From positions 1-64,000 of the forward strand of contig CAMDCE010000021.1 of NCBI GenBank assembly GCA_945889625.1: 64,000 bases of DNA, written 5' to 3'. The notes below the pieces were generated by a model. It was not told where the DNA came from and ran no database searches. It saw nothing but the letters and a program-made list of their open reading frames with translations. Both the position numbers and the translations under genes were made by a program. This DNA is from Asaia bogorensis. GTDB taxonomy: Bacteria; Pseudomonadota; Alphaproteobacteria; Reyranellales; Reyranellaceae. Positions 32,410 to 41,263 of the stretch are shown here, one piece after another (position 1 is the stretch's first letter; each line of letters opens with the position of its first letter).

Positions 32410-32991
32410 ATGCGGACGGCAATGCTTGCCCTGGCGTTTTTTGCCTGCGCGATAGCACCGGCCGGCGCCGGCGAGACGATCGGCGTCGAAATCGTGGAGT
32501 TCGGGATCTACACCGCCGATATCGAGAGGACGGTGGAGGACACCAACGGCATCAAGCACAATGTGGTGAAGAACATATACCACGTGGCGACGACCAGGCT
32601 GATTCCCGCGAGGTCGGGTCTTCATTTCGGCTTTCGCTACCGCGTGGACGGGCTCGCGTCCGGCCGCGAGGTCGATCTCCGCAAGGTCGCGCGCTATCCG
32701 GTTGAGGTCATGCCACCGGGGGCGACGCGGCCGTTCAGTTCCTACGAATACGTCCGCAAGGGGCGGGGCAGAATTCGGCAGTTCAGCGGCTACAGCTTCG
32801 ACCACGCCTGGGAATTTCTTCCCGGTCGGTGGACCTTCCAGATCTTCGAAGGCAACCGCCTGCTTGCAGAGCAGGTCTTCACTGTTGTCGATAGCGCCGA
32901 AGTCACCGTACCCTCGGGCGGCACCCGCAACAGCGAGAACTGCTTCCAGATGTCGAACCGAGAAGGAGAGACAAGATGGCGCTCGATCTGA
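32410..32991 (+). CDS. Secreted DUF3859-like protein
   Basis: 193 residues from ATG at 32410 (a TTG at 32401 is possible). A signal peptide (MRTAMLALAFFACAIAPAGA) is followed by a beta-rich domain with GVEIVEFGIYTADIER, GLHFGFRYRVDG, ARYPVEVMPPGATRPF, and AWEFLPGRWTFQIFEGNRLL. This matches the DUF3859 type of uncharacterised periplasmic proteins. Its last 16 bases overlap the start of the deacylase gene, indicating coupled translation. Confidence 0.72.
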   Translation: MRTAMLALAFFACAIAPAGAGETIGVEIVEFGIYTADIERTVEDTNGIKHNVVKNIYHVATTRLIPARSGLHFGFRYRVDGLASGREVDLRKVARYPVEVMPPGATRPFSSYEYVRKGRGRIRQFSGYSFDHAWEFLPGRWTFQIFEGNRLLAEQVFTVVDSAEVTVPSGGTRNSENCFQMSNREGETRWRSI

Positions 32992-34694
32992 TAGTGCGCG
33001 GTGGCACGGTCGTCGATGGTTCAGGCAAGAAGCGCTTCGGCGCGGATGTCGGCGTCAAGGAGGGCCGCATCGTCGAAATCGGCCGCATCACGTCCACTGC
33101 GTCGCGCACCATCGATGCCGACGGGCTGATCGTCTCGCCGGGCTTTATCGACGGCCACACCCATATGGACGCGCAGGTTGCGTGGGATCCGCTGGGCAGC
33201 TGCTCGTGCTGGCACGGCGTCACCTCGGTGGTCATGAGCAATTGCGGCTTCGCCCTCGCGCCGTGCAAGCCTGCCGATCGTGACTGGTATGCGCGCTGCC
33301 TGTCGGCCGTCGAGGACATCCCGACCGAGGCGATGGCGGCCGGCATCGACTGGACCTGGGAAACCTTCCCGGAATATCTCGCGACCGTCGAGCGCCTGCC
33401 CAAGGCGATCAACTACGGCATGTATATCGGTCATTCGGCACTGCGCATGTACGCCATGGGCAAGCGCGCGCTCAGCGAGAAGGCGACCGAAGACGACATG
33501 AGCCACATGGCCGCCCTGGTTCAGGAGGCGTTGAAGGCCGGAGCGCTCGGCTTCTCGAGCTCGCGCGCTTCCACGCACGTGACGCCCGACGACACGCCGG
33601 TCGCCAGCCGCATCGCGGAGTGGGAGGAGATCGACCGCATCATGGCGGCGATGGCCGAGCTCGACGCCGGCATCTTCCAGGTCGGTCCCGATATCGCCAG
33701 CGGTCCGCGTCATCGCGCGTTCCTCGACCGGCTGCGGCAGGTGGCACTGCAGTTCAAGCGGCCGATCATGTTCGGCGTGCTGTCGACCAAGCAGGGTGAC
33801 GATCCCACAGGCTGGGCCTACCAGACCAAGTATATCGACGACACCGTGGCCGCCGGCGGCCGTATGTTCGGCCAGGGCACGACGCGGTCGATCAACGCGA
33901 TCTTCTCGCTGAAATCCTACCTACCGTTCGACGTGTTGCCGGCCTGGCGGCCGATTCGCGCCCTGCCGCTGGGAGAGCAGAAGAAGCAGCTGCGCGATCC
34001 GGAGGTGAGGCGCGCACTGGTGGCGGCCGAGGCCAAGATGAAGCCGCGCGACAGCACCTTTCAGGGCGGCGGTGCGGCAACGACCGATCCGCGCAAGCCC
34101 GACTACACCAACCTGTTTGCGCTCAAGGGCACCGATTGGGACGACCCGACAGTCGACCAGCTCGCCAAGGCGCGCGGCCAGCATCCCGTCGAGGTGATGA
34201 TCGACCTGTCGCTGGCCGACGACAACCAGGTCTACGTCCAGCCGCTGGTCAACGAATCGCCCGACGATGTCCTGGGTATCCTGAAGCATGACCGCACACT
34301 GGCGACGTTTTCGGATTCCGGGGCGCATGTCTGTCAGGAGATGGGTTCGTCGCTGCAGACCCACTTGTTGAGCTACTGGGTGCGCAAGCGCGGAGCCTTC
34401 ACGCTCGAGCAGGCAATTAGGAAACTGACTCACGACAACGCCGCCGCCTGGGAGCTTGGCGATCGCGGACTGGTGCGCGAAGGCTACAAGGCCGACCTGG
34501 TGCTGTTCGACGAAGCCGGCATCCGGCCCTGCCTGCCGACCGTCGAGAAGGACCTGCCCGGAGGCGCGCGCCGGCTGGTGCAGAAGGCGGAGGGCATCAA
34601 GGCTACGATCGTCAACGGCGCCGTGGCGTTCGAGGATGGCGAGGCGACCGGTGCCTATTTCGGCCATGTTTTGAAGGGTAGACTGGCGTCATGA
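32976..34694 (+). CDS. N-acyl-D-amino-acid deacylase family amidohydrolase
   Basis: 572 residues of the D-aminoacylase type. The N-terminal metal motif is GFIDGHTHMDAQVAWDP near residue 55; SVVMSNCGFALAPC follows with the conserved bridging Cys region; the C-terminal barrel has LATFSDSGAHVCQEMG and LTHDNAAAWELGDRG. It hydrolyses N-acyl amides of D-amino acids or related hydantoin-like compounds with zinc. GAGAAGGAGAG precedes the ATG. Its stop overlaps the start of the next small gene in ATGA. Confidence 0.9.
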   Translation: MALDLIVRGGTVVDGSGKKRFGADVGVKEGRIVEIGRITSTASRTIDADGLIVSPGFIDGHTHMDAQVAWDPLGSCSCWHGVTSVVMSNCGFALAPCKPADRDWYARCLSAVEDIPTEAMAAGIDWTWETFPEYLATVERLPKAINYGMYIGHSALRMYAMGKRALSEKATEDDMSHMAALVQEALKAGALGFSSSRASTHVTPDDTPVASRIAEWEEIDRIMAAMAELDAGIFQVGPDIASGPRHRAFLDRLRQVALQFKRPIMFGVLSTKQGDDPTGWAYQTKYIDDTVAAGGRMFGQGTTRSINAIFSLKSYLPFDVLPAWRPIRALPLGEQKKQLRDPEVRRALVAAEAKMKPRDSTFQGGGAATTDPRKPDYTNLFALKGTDWDDPTVDQLAKARGQHPVEVMIDLSLADDNQVYVQPLVNESPDDVLGILKHDRTLATFSDSGAHVCQEMGSSLQTHLLSYWVRKRGAFTLEQAIRKLTHDNAAAWELGDRGLVREGYKADLVLFDEAGIRPCLPTVEKDLPGGARRLVQKAEGIKATIVNGAVAFEDGEATGAYFGHVLKGRLAS

Positions 34695-34930
34695 CACGCC
34701 CTTGGCTTGCCTTCGCCCTGATCGCGCTCGCCGGCCCGGCCGTGGCCCAAAGCAAGCCGCCCAACCCGCCGACCGCGTCAGGGGCTCAGATGCGTCTCCA
34801 ACCGCTGCATTACAAGGGCGTGCACGATCTCAGGCGCGGTCCCGACGGCCAATGGACCGGCAAGGCCACGCAAAACGGCATCGAGAAGAAGGTCACCGTC
34901 CATCCTAACGGCAGCGTCACCGCGCGCTAG
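34691..34930 (+). CDS. Small secreted PepSY-like protein
   Basis: 79 residues with a signal peptide (MTRPWLAFALIALAGPAVAQ). The C-terminal part (HYKGVHDLRRGPDGQWTGKA then KVTVHPNGSV) matches the last 45 residues of the protein at 31499-31858 in pattern (Tyr-x-x-Val-x-x-Leu-Arg, PDG-x-Trp-x-GK). It starts inside the stop of the deacylase gene (ATGA overlap). The pair flank the deacylase set. Function unknown. Confidence 0.7.
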   Translation: MTRPWLAFALIALAGPAVAQSKPPNPPTASGAQMRLQPLHYKGVHDLRRGPDGQWTGKATQNGIEKKVTVHPNGSVTAR

Positions 34931-35961
34931 CTGAGTTCCTTCCGAACGATCGCAGCACCTTCCGCGAGTGCCTTGAGTTTTCCGAAGGCGGTGGCGCGCG
35001 GCAGGTATTTCATGCCGCAGTCCGGCGCCGGCAGCAGCTTGTCGGGACTGAGATACTTCAAGCCGGCGCGGATGCGTTCGGCGATCTTCTGCGGTGTCTC
35101 GATCTCGGGATCGTTGAGGTCGATCACGCCCAGCATGACTTTCTTGGGTGCGAGGTCCTTCAGCACACCGAGATCGATCCTGGGCTGGGCCGATTCGATG
35201 GAGATCTGCTGGGCGATGGTGTCGGCGAGTTGCGGCAGGAATGTATACCCCATGGGTTTGCTGAGCCCCGGCACCACGGCGGCATAGCCAAAGCAGAGAT
35301 GGACCACCGTCGGCACGGTGATGCCCTGAAGCGCGCGGTTGATCACCTTGACGGCGTAGCGCTTGGCTTCGTCGGGATTGTTGCGCAGCCACGGCTCGTC
35401 GAGCTGGATCACGTCGGCGCCGGCTTTGACGAGGTCGTGCGCCTCCTCGTTCACCGCCGCGGCATAGTCCATGCACATCTCTTCGGCGTCGCGATAGAAC
35501 TCGTCCTTGACCTGCTGGCCCATGGTGAAGGGGCCCGGCAGGGTGATCTTGGCCGGTCTGTCGGTGTTGGCCCGCAGGAACTGCATGTCGCGCAGCTCCA
35601 CCGGCCTGGTGCGGCGAAGCTTGCCGACGACGCGCGGCACCGGCGTCTTCTGGCCCGAGCGCGTCATCACCTCGCCTGGATTGTCGAGGTCGATGCCTTC
35701 GAGCGCCGTCGCGAAGTGATTGGAGTAGCTCTCGCGGCGCATCTCGCCGTCGGTGATGATGTCGATGCCGGCGCGCTCCATGTCGCGGATGGCGAGCAGG
35801 GTGGCGTCGTCCTGTGCCTGCTGCAGGAAGGGCTCGGGCACGCGCCAGATCTCCTTCATGCGCGTGCGCGGCACCACCTTGCTCAACATCTCGCGATTGA
35901 CCAGCCAGTCGGGCTGCGGGTAGGAGCCGACGACCGTGGTCTGCAGCAGGGCTTCGGTCAT
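34927..35961 (-). CDS. Cobalamin-independent methionine synthase II-like protein (MetE C-terminal family)
   Basis: 344 residues. It matches the C-terminal barrel of MetE alone: start TTVVGSYPQPDWLVNREM, then GIDIITDGEMRRESYSNH, ADVIQLDEPWLRNNPDEA, and the full zinc ligand set, His221 and Cys223 in VVHLCFGY, Glu256 in ISIESAQP, Cys315 in PDCGMKYLP. Such stand-alone proteins include methionine synthases of other methyl donors and epoxyalkane:coenzyme M transferases. It ends a tight minus-strand operon; its ATG directly follows the Bug gene stop. Its last bases overlap the small secreted gene on the other strand. Confidence 0.88.
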   Translation of the reverse strand: MTEALLQTTVVGSYPQPDWLVNREMLSKVVPRTRMKEIWRVPEPFLQQAQDDATLLAIRDMERAGIDIITDGEMRRESYSNHFATALEGIDLDNPGEVMTRSGQKTPVPRVVGKLRRTRPVELRDMQFLRANTDRPAKITLPGPFTMGQQVKDEFYRDAEEMCMDYAAAVNEEAHDLVKAGADVIQLDEPWLRNNPDEAKRYAVKVINRALQGITVPTVVHLCFGYAAVVPGLSKPMGYTFLPQLADTIAQQISIESAQPRIDLGVLKDLAPKKVMLGVIDLNDPEIETPQKIAERIRAGLKYLSPDKLLPAPDCGMKYLPRATAFGKLKALAEGAAIVRKELS

Positions 35962-36921
35962 CTACTGCAGCTTGATGTTGGCTTTCTTGGCCAACTCTGC
36001 GTTTTCCTTGACCTCGCGCGCGACGATCTTGTCGAGATCGGCCGGCGTGGTCGGCGAGGCGTCGGAGCCAAGTGCTGCCAGCCGCTCCTTGACCTCGGGC
36101 GAGTCGAGCGCCTTCTTCACCTCGGCGTTGAGGCGGGCAATCAGCGCGGGCGGCGTGCCGGCCGGCGCGAACAGGCCGACCCAGAAATTATAGCCGCTGT
36201 CCTTGAAGCCCTGTTCCTCGGTGGTCGGAAGGTCGGGCAACACCGACGAACGCTTGGGGCTGCCGTTGCCCAGCGCAACCACACGCTTGTCGCGGATCAT
36301 CGGAAGTGCGGCGATCACCGGGCAGAAGTAGATGTCGGTGCGGCCGTTCATCGTATCGTTGAGCGCCTCGGGTGTGCCTTTATAGGGGATATGCACCGTG
36401 TCGATGCCGGCTGCGAGCTTGAACCTCTCGGCATTCATGTGGGTGCCGCTGCCGGTGCCGGCGGTTGCATAGGTGAGCTTGCCCGGCTGTTCTTTCGCCG
36501 CCTTGACGTAGTCGGCCGCGGTCTTCCAGCCTTTCGACGGTGAGGCGATCATGATGTTGGGCTGCACGGCAAGCAGGCTGATCCCCGGCAGATCCTTGAC
36601 GGTGTCATAGGTCATGTTGGGATAGATCGCAGCATTGACCGTGTGCGCCGAGGAGTTGGCGAGCAGCGTGTAGCCGTCGGGCGCAGCCTTCGCGACCTGG
36701 CCTGCGCCGATCGTGCCGCCCGCGCCCGGCTTGTTGTCGACGATGACCGTCTGGCCCAGGTTCTTGGTCATGACCGCCGCCAGGGCGCGCGCCGTGACGT
36801 CGGTGGCGCTGCCTGCCGTGAAGGGCACGATGATGTGGATCGGCTTGTCGGGATAGTTCTGCGCTGAAGCGGGCAGGGCGGTGAGCGCTGCTGCGAGCGC
36901 AAGTGCGATCAGACGTGTCAT
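35962..36921 (-). CDS. Bug-family tripartite tricarboxylate solute-binding protein
   Basis: 319 residues with a signal peptide (MTRLIALALAAALTALPASA, cut near AQN). Bug signatures: YPDKPIHIIVPFTAGSATDV, DNKPGAGGTIGAGQVAKAAP, DGYTLLANSS, LTYATAGTGSGTHMNAERF and SVLPDLPTTEEQGFKDSG. Periplasmic, probably binding a carboxylate or amide. No membrane subunits of the tripartite transporter are in the window. It lies between an amidohydrolase gene and a MetE-like gene in one operon, so it may deliver or sense their substrate. Confidence 0.92.
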   Translation of the reverse strand: MTRLIALALAAALTALPASAQNYPDKPIHIIVPFTAGSATDVTARALAAVMTKNLGQTVIVDNKPGAGGTIGAGQVAKAAPDGYTLLANSSAHTVNAAIYPNMTYDTVKDLPGISLLAVQPNIMIASPSKGWKTAADYVKAAKEQPGKLTYATAGTGSGTHMNAERFKLAAGIDTVHIPYKGTPEALNDTMNGRTDIYFCPVIAALPMIRDKRVVALGNGSPKRSSVLPDLPTTEEQGFKDSGYNFWVGLFAPAGTPPALIARLNAEVKKALDSPEVKERLAALGSDASPTTPADLDKIVAREVKENAELAKKANIKLQ

Positions 36922-36934
36922 GAGTTTCCTCCCA

Positions 36935-38311
36935 TTAGGTCGCCGCTATTTCTCGGCTGACGCTTCTTACTTCGAGTCGCGACAGAATTCGTTCGCCTGA
37001 CGCCGCCAACCTGGCGCGGACGCCGGCCACATCCGACCATACCAGCTTGCCGTCGCGCTTGGCGAACCTTCCCGCCACCAGCACGTCGCGCATCCGCGCC
37101 CCCGAGCCCTGCATCACGACGGTGGCCACCGGATCGTGCACCGGCCACATGGCGAGCGGCCCCAGCGACATTACCGCAATATCGGCCTGCTTGCCCGGCG
37201 CCAGGCTGCCGATGCGATCGGCCATGCCCAGCATCGCGGCGCCTCTGGTGGTAATCCAGTCCAAAGCCTCGGCGGCTGGCACGGTCGAGGTCGCGGGAAT
37301 GCCGCCGCTCTTTGCTCGTTCCGCGGCGTTGTCGAGAGCTCGCTGTGAGGCCAGTGCCACGCGCGCTACCGTGAACATATCGCCGCTGATCGCCGATTCG
37401 AGATCGACGCCGACCGAGGGTGCCGATCCCAGCGCACGCAGCCGGCCGGTGATGGGATGGCCGTGACCCTGCGCCATCTCGTTCTCCGGCGTGATCGAGA
37501 AGCTCACGCCCAGATCGACGAAGGCCTTGAGCTGGGCGTCGGTGAGGTTGTTGCCATGCACGATGTTGATGTGCGGACCGACCAGGCCGCGCGTCATCAG
37601 GGCCTCCCAGCCACCCGGCGTCTTGGCCTCGCCGCCGCCCTGATGCATTGAAGCGGTCAGGCCGAACTCGCTCGCCAGCGCAAAGTCGTGGGCACTGACG
37701 TCGAGCGTCGAATAATGCGGGCCGAGAACCGCCATGCCGAGCGTCACCAACGCGCCGCGGTCGGCGAGCGATCCCTTCAGCAGACGCTCGATTTCCTTGC
37801 GCGGGTGAGGGACCTCCGAGAAATGCGGCTCGCCGGGCTTGGGATCGGGCTTGGGCGAGCCGTGGAAGAAGGCGGCGCGGACTCCGCTTTCCTTCAGTCC
37901 CGCGACAGCGGCGTCGGTGTGCTGCGGCGTCGGATTGTTGTGGCACCAGTCGACCAGCGTCGTGACGCCGTGATCGAGCTGGTTGAGCGCGCCAGCCAGG
38001 GTGGCGATGTGGATGTCGGCCGGCTCGAACACGGTGGCGAGGCCGGCATGCACATGGCGGAAATATCCCAGCAAGGTCCAGTTCGCCGCGACCGAGCGCA
38101 GTGCCGTCTGCCAGGTATGCATGTGCGCGTTGATCAGTCCCGGCAGCACGAAATGGCCGACGCAGTCGATCGTCTCGGCGTCGTCGGCCGAGAGTGTTGG
38201 CGCGATCGCGGCGACGCGTCCGTCTTCGACCAGCACGTCGCCGGTCGGCAATATGCCGAGCTTGGGATCCTGCGTGACGACGATGCCGGATTTCAGCAGG
38301 AGCTTGGGCAT
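36935..38311 (-). CDS. Amidohydrolase (atrazine chlorohydrolase / cytosine deaminase-like)
   Basis: 458 residues of the TRZ/ATZ-type amidohydrolases. N-terminal LLKSGIVVTQDPKLG, the first metal motif VLPGLINAHMHTWQTALR near residue 60, SMHQGGGEAKTPGG, HINIVHGNNLTDAQL, and the conserved C-terminal GADRIGSLAPGKQADIAVM-like run. Metal-binding His residues are all there. It deaminates or dechlorinates N-heterocycles or guanine-like compounds; the substrate is unknown. It is 2 nt after the HIBADH-like gene stop and 13 nt before the Bug gene, part of a tight operon. Confidence 0.9.
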   Translation of the reverse strand: MPKLLLKSGIVVTQDPKLGILPTGDVLVEDGRVAAIAPTLSADDAETIDCVGHFVLPGLINAHMHTWQTALRSVAANWTLLGYFRHVHAGLATVFEPADIHIATLAGALNQLDHGVTTLVDWCHNNPTPQHTDAAVAGLKESGVRAAFFHGSPKPDPKPGEPHFSEVPHPRKEIERLLKGSLADRGALVTLGMAVLGPHYSTLDVSAHDFALASEFGLTASMHQGGGEAKTPGGWEALMTRGLVGPHINIVHGNNLTDAQLKAFVDLGVSFSITPENEMAQGHGHPITGRLRALGSAPSVGVDLESAISGDMFTVARVALASQRALDNAAERAKSGGIPATSTVPAAEALDWITTRGAAMLGMADRIGSLAPGKQADIAVMSLGPLAMWPVHDPVATVVMQGSGARMRDVLVAGRFAKRDGKLVWSDVAGVRARLAASGERILSRLEVRSVSREIAAT

Positions 38312-38313
38312 GG

Positions 38314-39243
38314 CTACTTCAGCCCATCGCTCACTTCGACGTTGTCGGGCTTGAGCGTCATGCCGGCGGCGCGCGCCAGCTCGAGCAGCAGCACGGAGAA
38401 ATCGGTATCGCCGGGATACTGATGCGACAGCGCCAGCACGCTGTCGCGCGTCACCGAGGCGGTCGGCATCATGACGCCCAGTGCCTTGGCCGCGCCCATG
38501 CCGAGTTCCATGTCCTTGAGCAGGAGCTTGGGCGTGAAGGTGGTCGTGAAGTCGAGGTTAACCAGCGCCGGCGTCTTGTAGCGGGTGTACATCGAACCCA
38601 GCACGCTGTCGTTGATCGACGCGAGGAAGACGTGGCGCGGAATGCCGGCCTTCTCCGCGAGCAGGGTGATCTCGCACAACGACTGGATGATCACGCCGAA
38701 CATGGTGTTGTGCGCAATCTTCCAGATGCGCGAGAGTTCGCCGTCGCCGACATACATCGCCGAGCGGCCCAGCGCCACAAGAAGCGGCTGCACCGCGTCG
38801 TACTCGGCCTTGGGGCCGGAGGCCACGACCAGCAGCTTGCCCGCCTTGGCGACCTTGGCATTGCCCGACACCGGAGCGCTCAAGTAGGCGACGCCTGCTT
38901 CGGTCAGGCCCTTGCGGATCTCGGCCGAGCCCGAATCGGAGATCGATGACATATCGACCACGCGCTTGGGCCGCGCATTGCCGGACAGCACGCCTCCCTT
39001 GCCGAACAGGATGTCCTTCAGATCGTCGGTGGTGGAGACCATGGTGAAGACGGTGGCGCAGTGGGCCATGGCAGCCTTGTCGGTGACCACTTCGGCGCCG
39101 ACATTGGCCAGCGGATCGGCTTTGGCGGCGGTGCGGTTCCACACCGACAGGCCGTGGCCCGCATTGACCAGGCGGGCCGCCATGGCCTCGCCCATGCGGC
39201 CAAGGCCGATCCAACCGATGGAGTGCGATGCTTTGCTGGTCAT
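38314..39243 (-). CDS. 3-hydroxyisobutyrate dehydrogenase family oxidoreductase
   Basis: 309 residues of the beta-hydroxyacid dehydrogenase family. N-terminal NAD(P) site GWIGLGRMGEAMAARLVNAG, followed by LSAPVSGNAKVAKAGKLLVV (the substrate-binding serine-glycine region) and WKIAHNTMFGVIIQSLCE with the catalytic Lys. GAGG lies 10 nt before the ATG. It is the first gene of the four-gene minus-strand operon with the amidohydrolase, Bug and MetE-like genes. It likely oxidises a 3-hydroxy acid or reduces a semialdehyde. Confidence 0.92.
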   Translation of the reverse strand: MTSKASHSIGWIGLGRMGEAMAARLVNAGHGLSVWNRTAAKADPLANVGAEVVTDKAAMAHCATVFTMVSTTDDLKDILFGKGGVLSGNARPKRVVDMSSISDSGSAEIRKGLTEAGVAYLSAPVSGNAKVAKAGKLLVVASGPKAEYDAVQPLLVALGRSAMYVGDGELSRIWKIAHNTMFGVIIQSLCEITLLAEKAGIPRHVFLASINDSVLGSMYTRYKTPALVNLDFTTTFTPKLLLKDMELGMGAAKALGVMMPTASVTRDSVLALSHQYPGDTDFSVLLLELARAAGMTLKPDNVEVSDGLK

Positions 39244-39315
39244 GCGATGAAACCTCGGGCCGACTCTTGCGTTGCAGGTTGCACGTCAGTTTGGGAGGGG
39301 ATTAACTCGCTGTCC

Positions 39316-41121
39316 ATGTCCGTCACTCGGGTGCTGTGCCCGCTGCTGCTGCTTGCCGTCCTCGGTTCCTGCGGCGGCGTCCTGCCCAACAGCGCCACTC
39401 CCCGTCACCAGGCCGAACGCACCTACGGTGCGCCTACGGCCTCGACGCCGGTGGCGAGTTTGATCCGCCAACAAAACATTCGTGTGCCGGACCAATCCTC
39501 GCCGATCCCGCTGCTCGAGCAGTTGCGGGCCGAACTGGCCAAGAGCGACGTCAACGGGGCGTTCAGCGGCATCACCTACGATCTCACGCAGGGCAACGCC
39601 CTGGCCGCGGGCTGGGTGATCCAGAGTCCCACCCGCTGGGGGCGCAAGTCGAGCGACCTGCCGTTCTATCCGCTGGCCTGCAAGGACTGCGACCGCGACA
39701 TCCTGCTGCCCTCCTGCACCGTCGATGCCGACTGCGCCGGTGGCGGGACGTGCGGCACCGTCTGGCCGATCTCGGGCGAGCCACGCGCTGCCAAGCGTAA
39801 GGTCTGCTTCGGCCATTCCGACGCACTGCTGGTCGATATTCACGACCTGGTCGCGAGCGCCCGGCAGAGCGTCGATATCGCCCTGCTGGCGCCAGTGCCT
39901 GACGCGCGCTTCCTTGGGGCCCTGCGCGCCGCCCTCAACCACCTTGCGCTCAGTCGCCGGCCGGTCTCCGTCAGGATCGTGGTCGGCCACTACCCTCCGG
40001 AAGGCGTCGATGCGGCGGCCTTTCTTGCGGAGTTGACCTCCGAAGCGCGCGATGTACCCGGCGCGCGGCTCTCGGTCAGTGTGGCGGCGATGCGCTCCTG
40101 CGTGGCGACCGAGGATTGCGACAGCTACTCCTGGAACCACGCCAAGATCATCACCGTCGACGGCCGCGAGGCGCTGGTCGGCGGCCACAACATGTGGTCG
40201 AGGGACTATCTGATCGGCAATCCGGTGCATGACCTGTCGATGCGCGTGCGCGGGCCCGCGGCGGCCAGTGCTTCGCGATTTGCCGACCGGCTCTGGCAAT
40301 ATGTCTGCGCCAACCTCGACAAGAAGGCCTCGATTGCCCTTGCACGCTTTAGCAGTGGGGCGAGTGCGCCGGCCTCGGAGTGTCCATCGGCCTTCGCCCC
40401 GATCTCTCCGGCGCGGGCGACAGCCGGTGTTCCCATCCTTGCCGTCGGCCGGATGGGCGCGGGCATTACCACCGACTTCGCCAATCAAAGCGAGCTCGCG
40501 CGCGATCTCATGTTCGGTGCTGCACAGCACAGCATCCGCGTCGTGCAGCAGGACCTCGGCTTCACCCTTGGCCGCGCCGATACGCTCTTTCCGGAGAGCA
40601 CCATCGACCGGCTGATCGATTTCCTGCGCCGCCGCGACGGCCACATCTATATCGTGCTGTCGAACCCGGGGGCGGCAGGCGACAGCGGCCATAGCTACTC
40701 CAATGACGTGCCACTGCAGGCCTTGGCGCGTCACTTGCGTGGAGCGCTGCAGAGGCGTTTCGAGGCACAGGATCCGAAGTGGCGCTATGAGATTCGGCGC
40801 GGCCCCGATCCGCTCAACGCAATATTGTGCGAGCGCGTGCACCTGGCGCCCTTCCGTTTCGGGCCGGACGCGTCCTGGCCGGGCGGCAAGCCGATCGGCA
40901 ATCATTCGAAATTATGGATGATCGACGACCGCGCCTTCTACATCGGCTCGGACAATATGTATCCGGTGAACCTGCAGGAATTCGGCTACATCGTCGACGA
41001 CAGGAAAGCCACTGCCGAGCTGATCGACGCCTACTGGGCTCCCCTATGGCAGTGGTCGCAACGCGCCGCGGTCTCGGGCGCGGGCGTCGAGAACTGCATC
41101 TTTCGTGAGATGATCAAATAA
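39316..41121 (+). CDS. Phospholipase D-like lipoprotein with two HKD motifs
   Basis: 601 residues from ATG at 39316; earlier in-frame codons exist and the ribosome binding site (GGGAGGGG) is 15 nt away. The N-terminus is a lipoprotein signal, LLLLAVLGSCGG. Two PLD motifs are complete: WNHAKIITVDGREALVGGHN with His275, and NHSKLWMIDDRAFYIGSDN with His530. An unusual Cys-rich insert (ACKDCDRD, then SCTVDADCAGGGTCGTVW) lies at about residues 117-155. It probably hydrolyses a phosphodiester outside the cytoplasmic membrane. The overall layout recalls PLD-family proteins of bacteria and lower eukaryotes. It is divergent from the HIBADH operon. Confidence 0.8.
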   Translation: MSVTRVLCPLLLLAVLGSCGGVLPNSATPRHQAERTYGAPTASTPVASLIRQQNIRVPDQSSPIPLLEQLRAELAKSDVNGAFSGITYDLTQGNALAAGWVIQSPTRWGRKSSDLPFYPLACKDCDRDILLPSCTVDADCAGGGTCGTVWPISGEPRAAKRKVCFGHSDALLVDIHDLVASARQSVDIALLAPVPDARFLGALRAALNHLALSRRPVSVRIVVGHYPPEGVDAAAFLAELTSEARDVPGARLSVSVAAMRSCVATEDCDSYSWNHAKIITVDGREALVGGHNMWSRDYLIGNPVHDLSMRVRGPAAASASRFADRLWQYVCANLDKKASIALARFSSGASAPASECPSAFAPISPARATAGVPILAVGRMGAGITTDFANQSELARDLMFGAAQHSIRVVQQDLGFTLGRADTLFPESTIDRLIDFLRRRDGHIYIVLSNPGAAGDSGHSYSNDVPLQALARHLRGALQRRFEAQDPKWRYEIRRGPDPLNAILCERVHLAPFRFGPDASWPGGKPIGNHSKLWMIDDRAFYIGSDNMYPVNLQEFGYIVDDRKATAELIDAYWAPLWQWSQRAAVSGAGVENCIFREMIK

Positions 41122-41140
41122 TATGCGCACGGGGGCTACT

Positions 41141-41262
41141 GCGTGATGACTTTGGCTTTTCGCGTTGGCCCAGCTCTCGCAGCTCAGGCGCGATGGTTGG
41201 CCATCGCGCCTGAGCGGCGCCCGTGCTGGGCCGACGCGTGAGTCAACTGAAAGTCATCACGC
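41141..41262. repeat. Palindromic TIR element, copy 2 (122 bp)
   Basis: The terminal 13-bp inverted repeats GCGTGATGACTTT (41141-41153) and their complement (41250-41262) are identical to those of 12493-12612. The inner palindrome differs: CTCAGGCGCGATGG/CCATCGCGCCTGAG around TTGG. Orientation is opposite to copy 1, since the CAGTTGAC block follows the right end here. It lies between the PLD-like gene and the convergent amidase, whose stop codon starts 2 bases beyond the element. Confidence 0.8.
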
Positions 41263-41263
41263 T

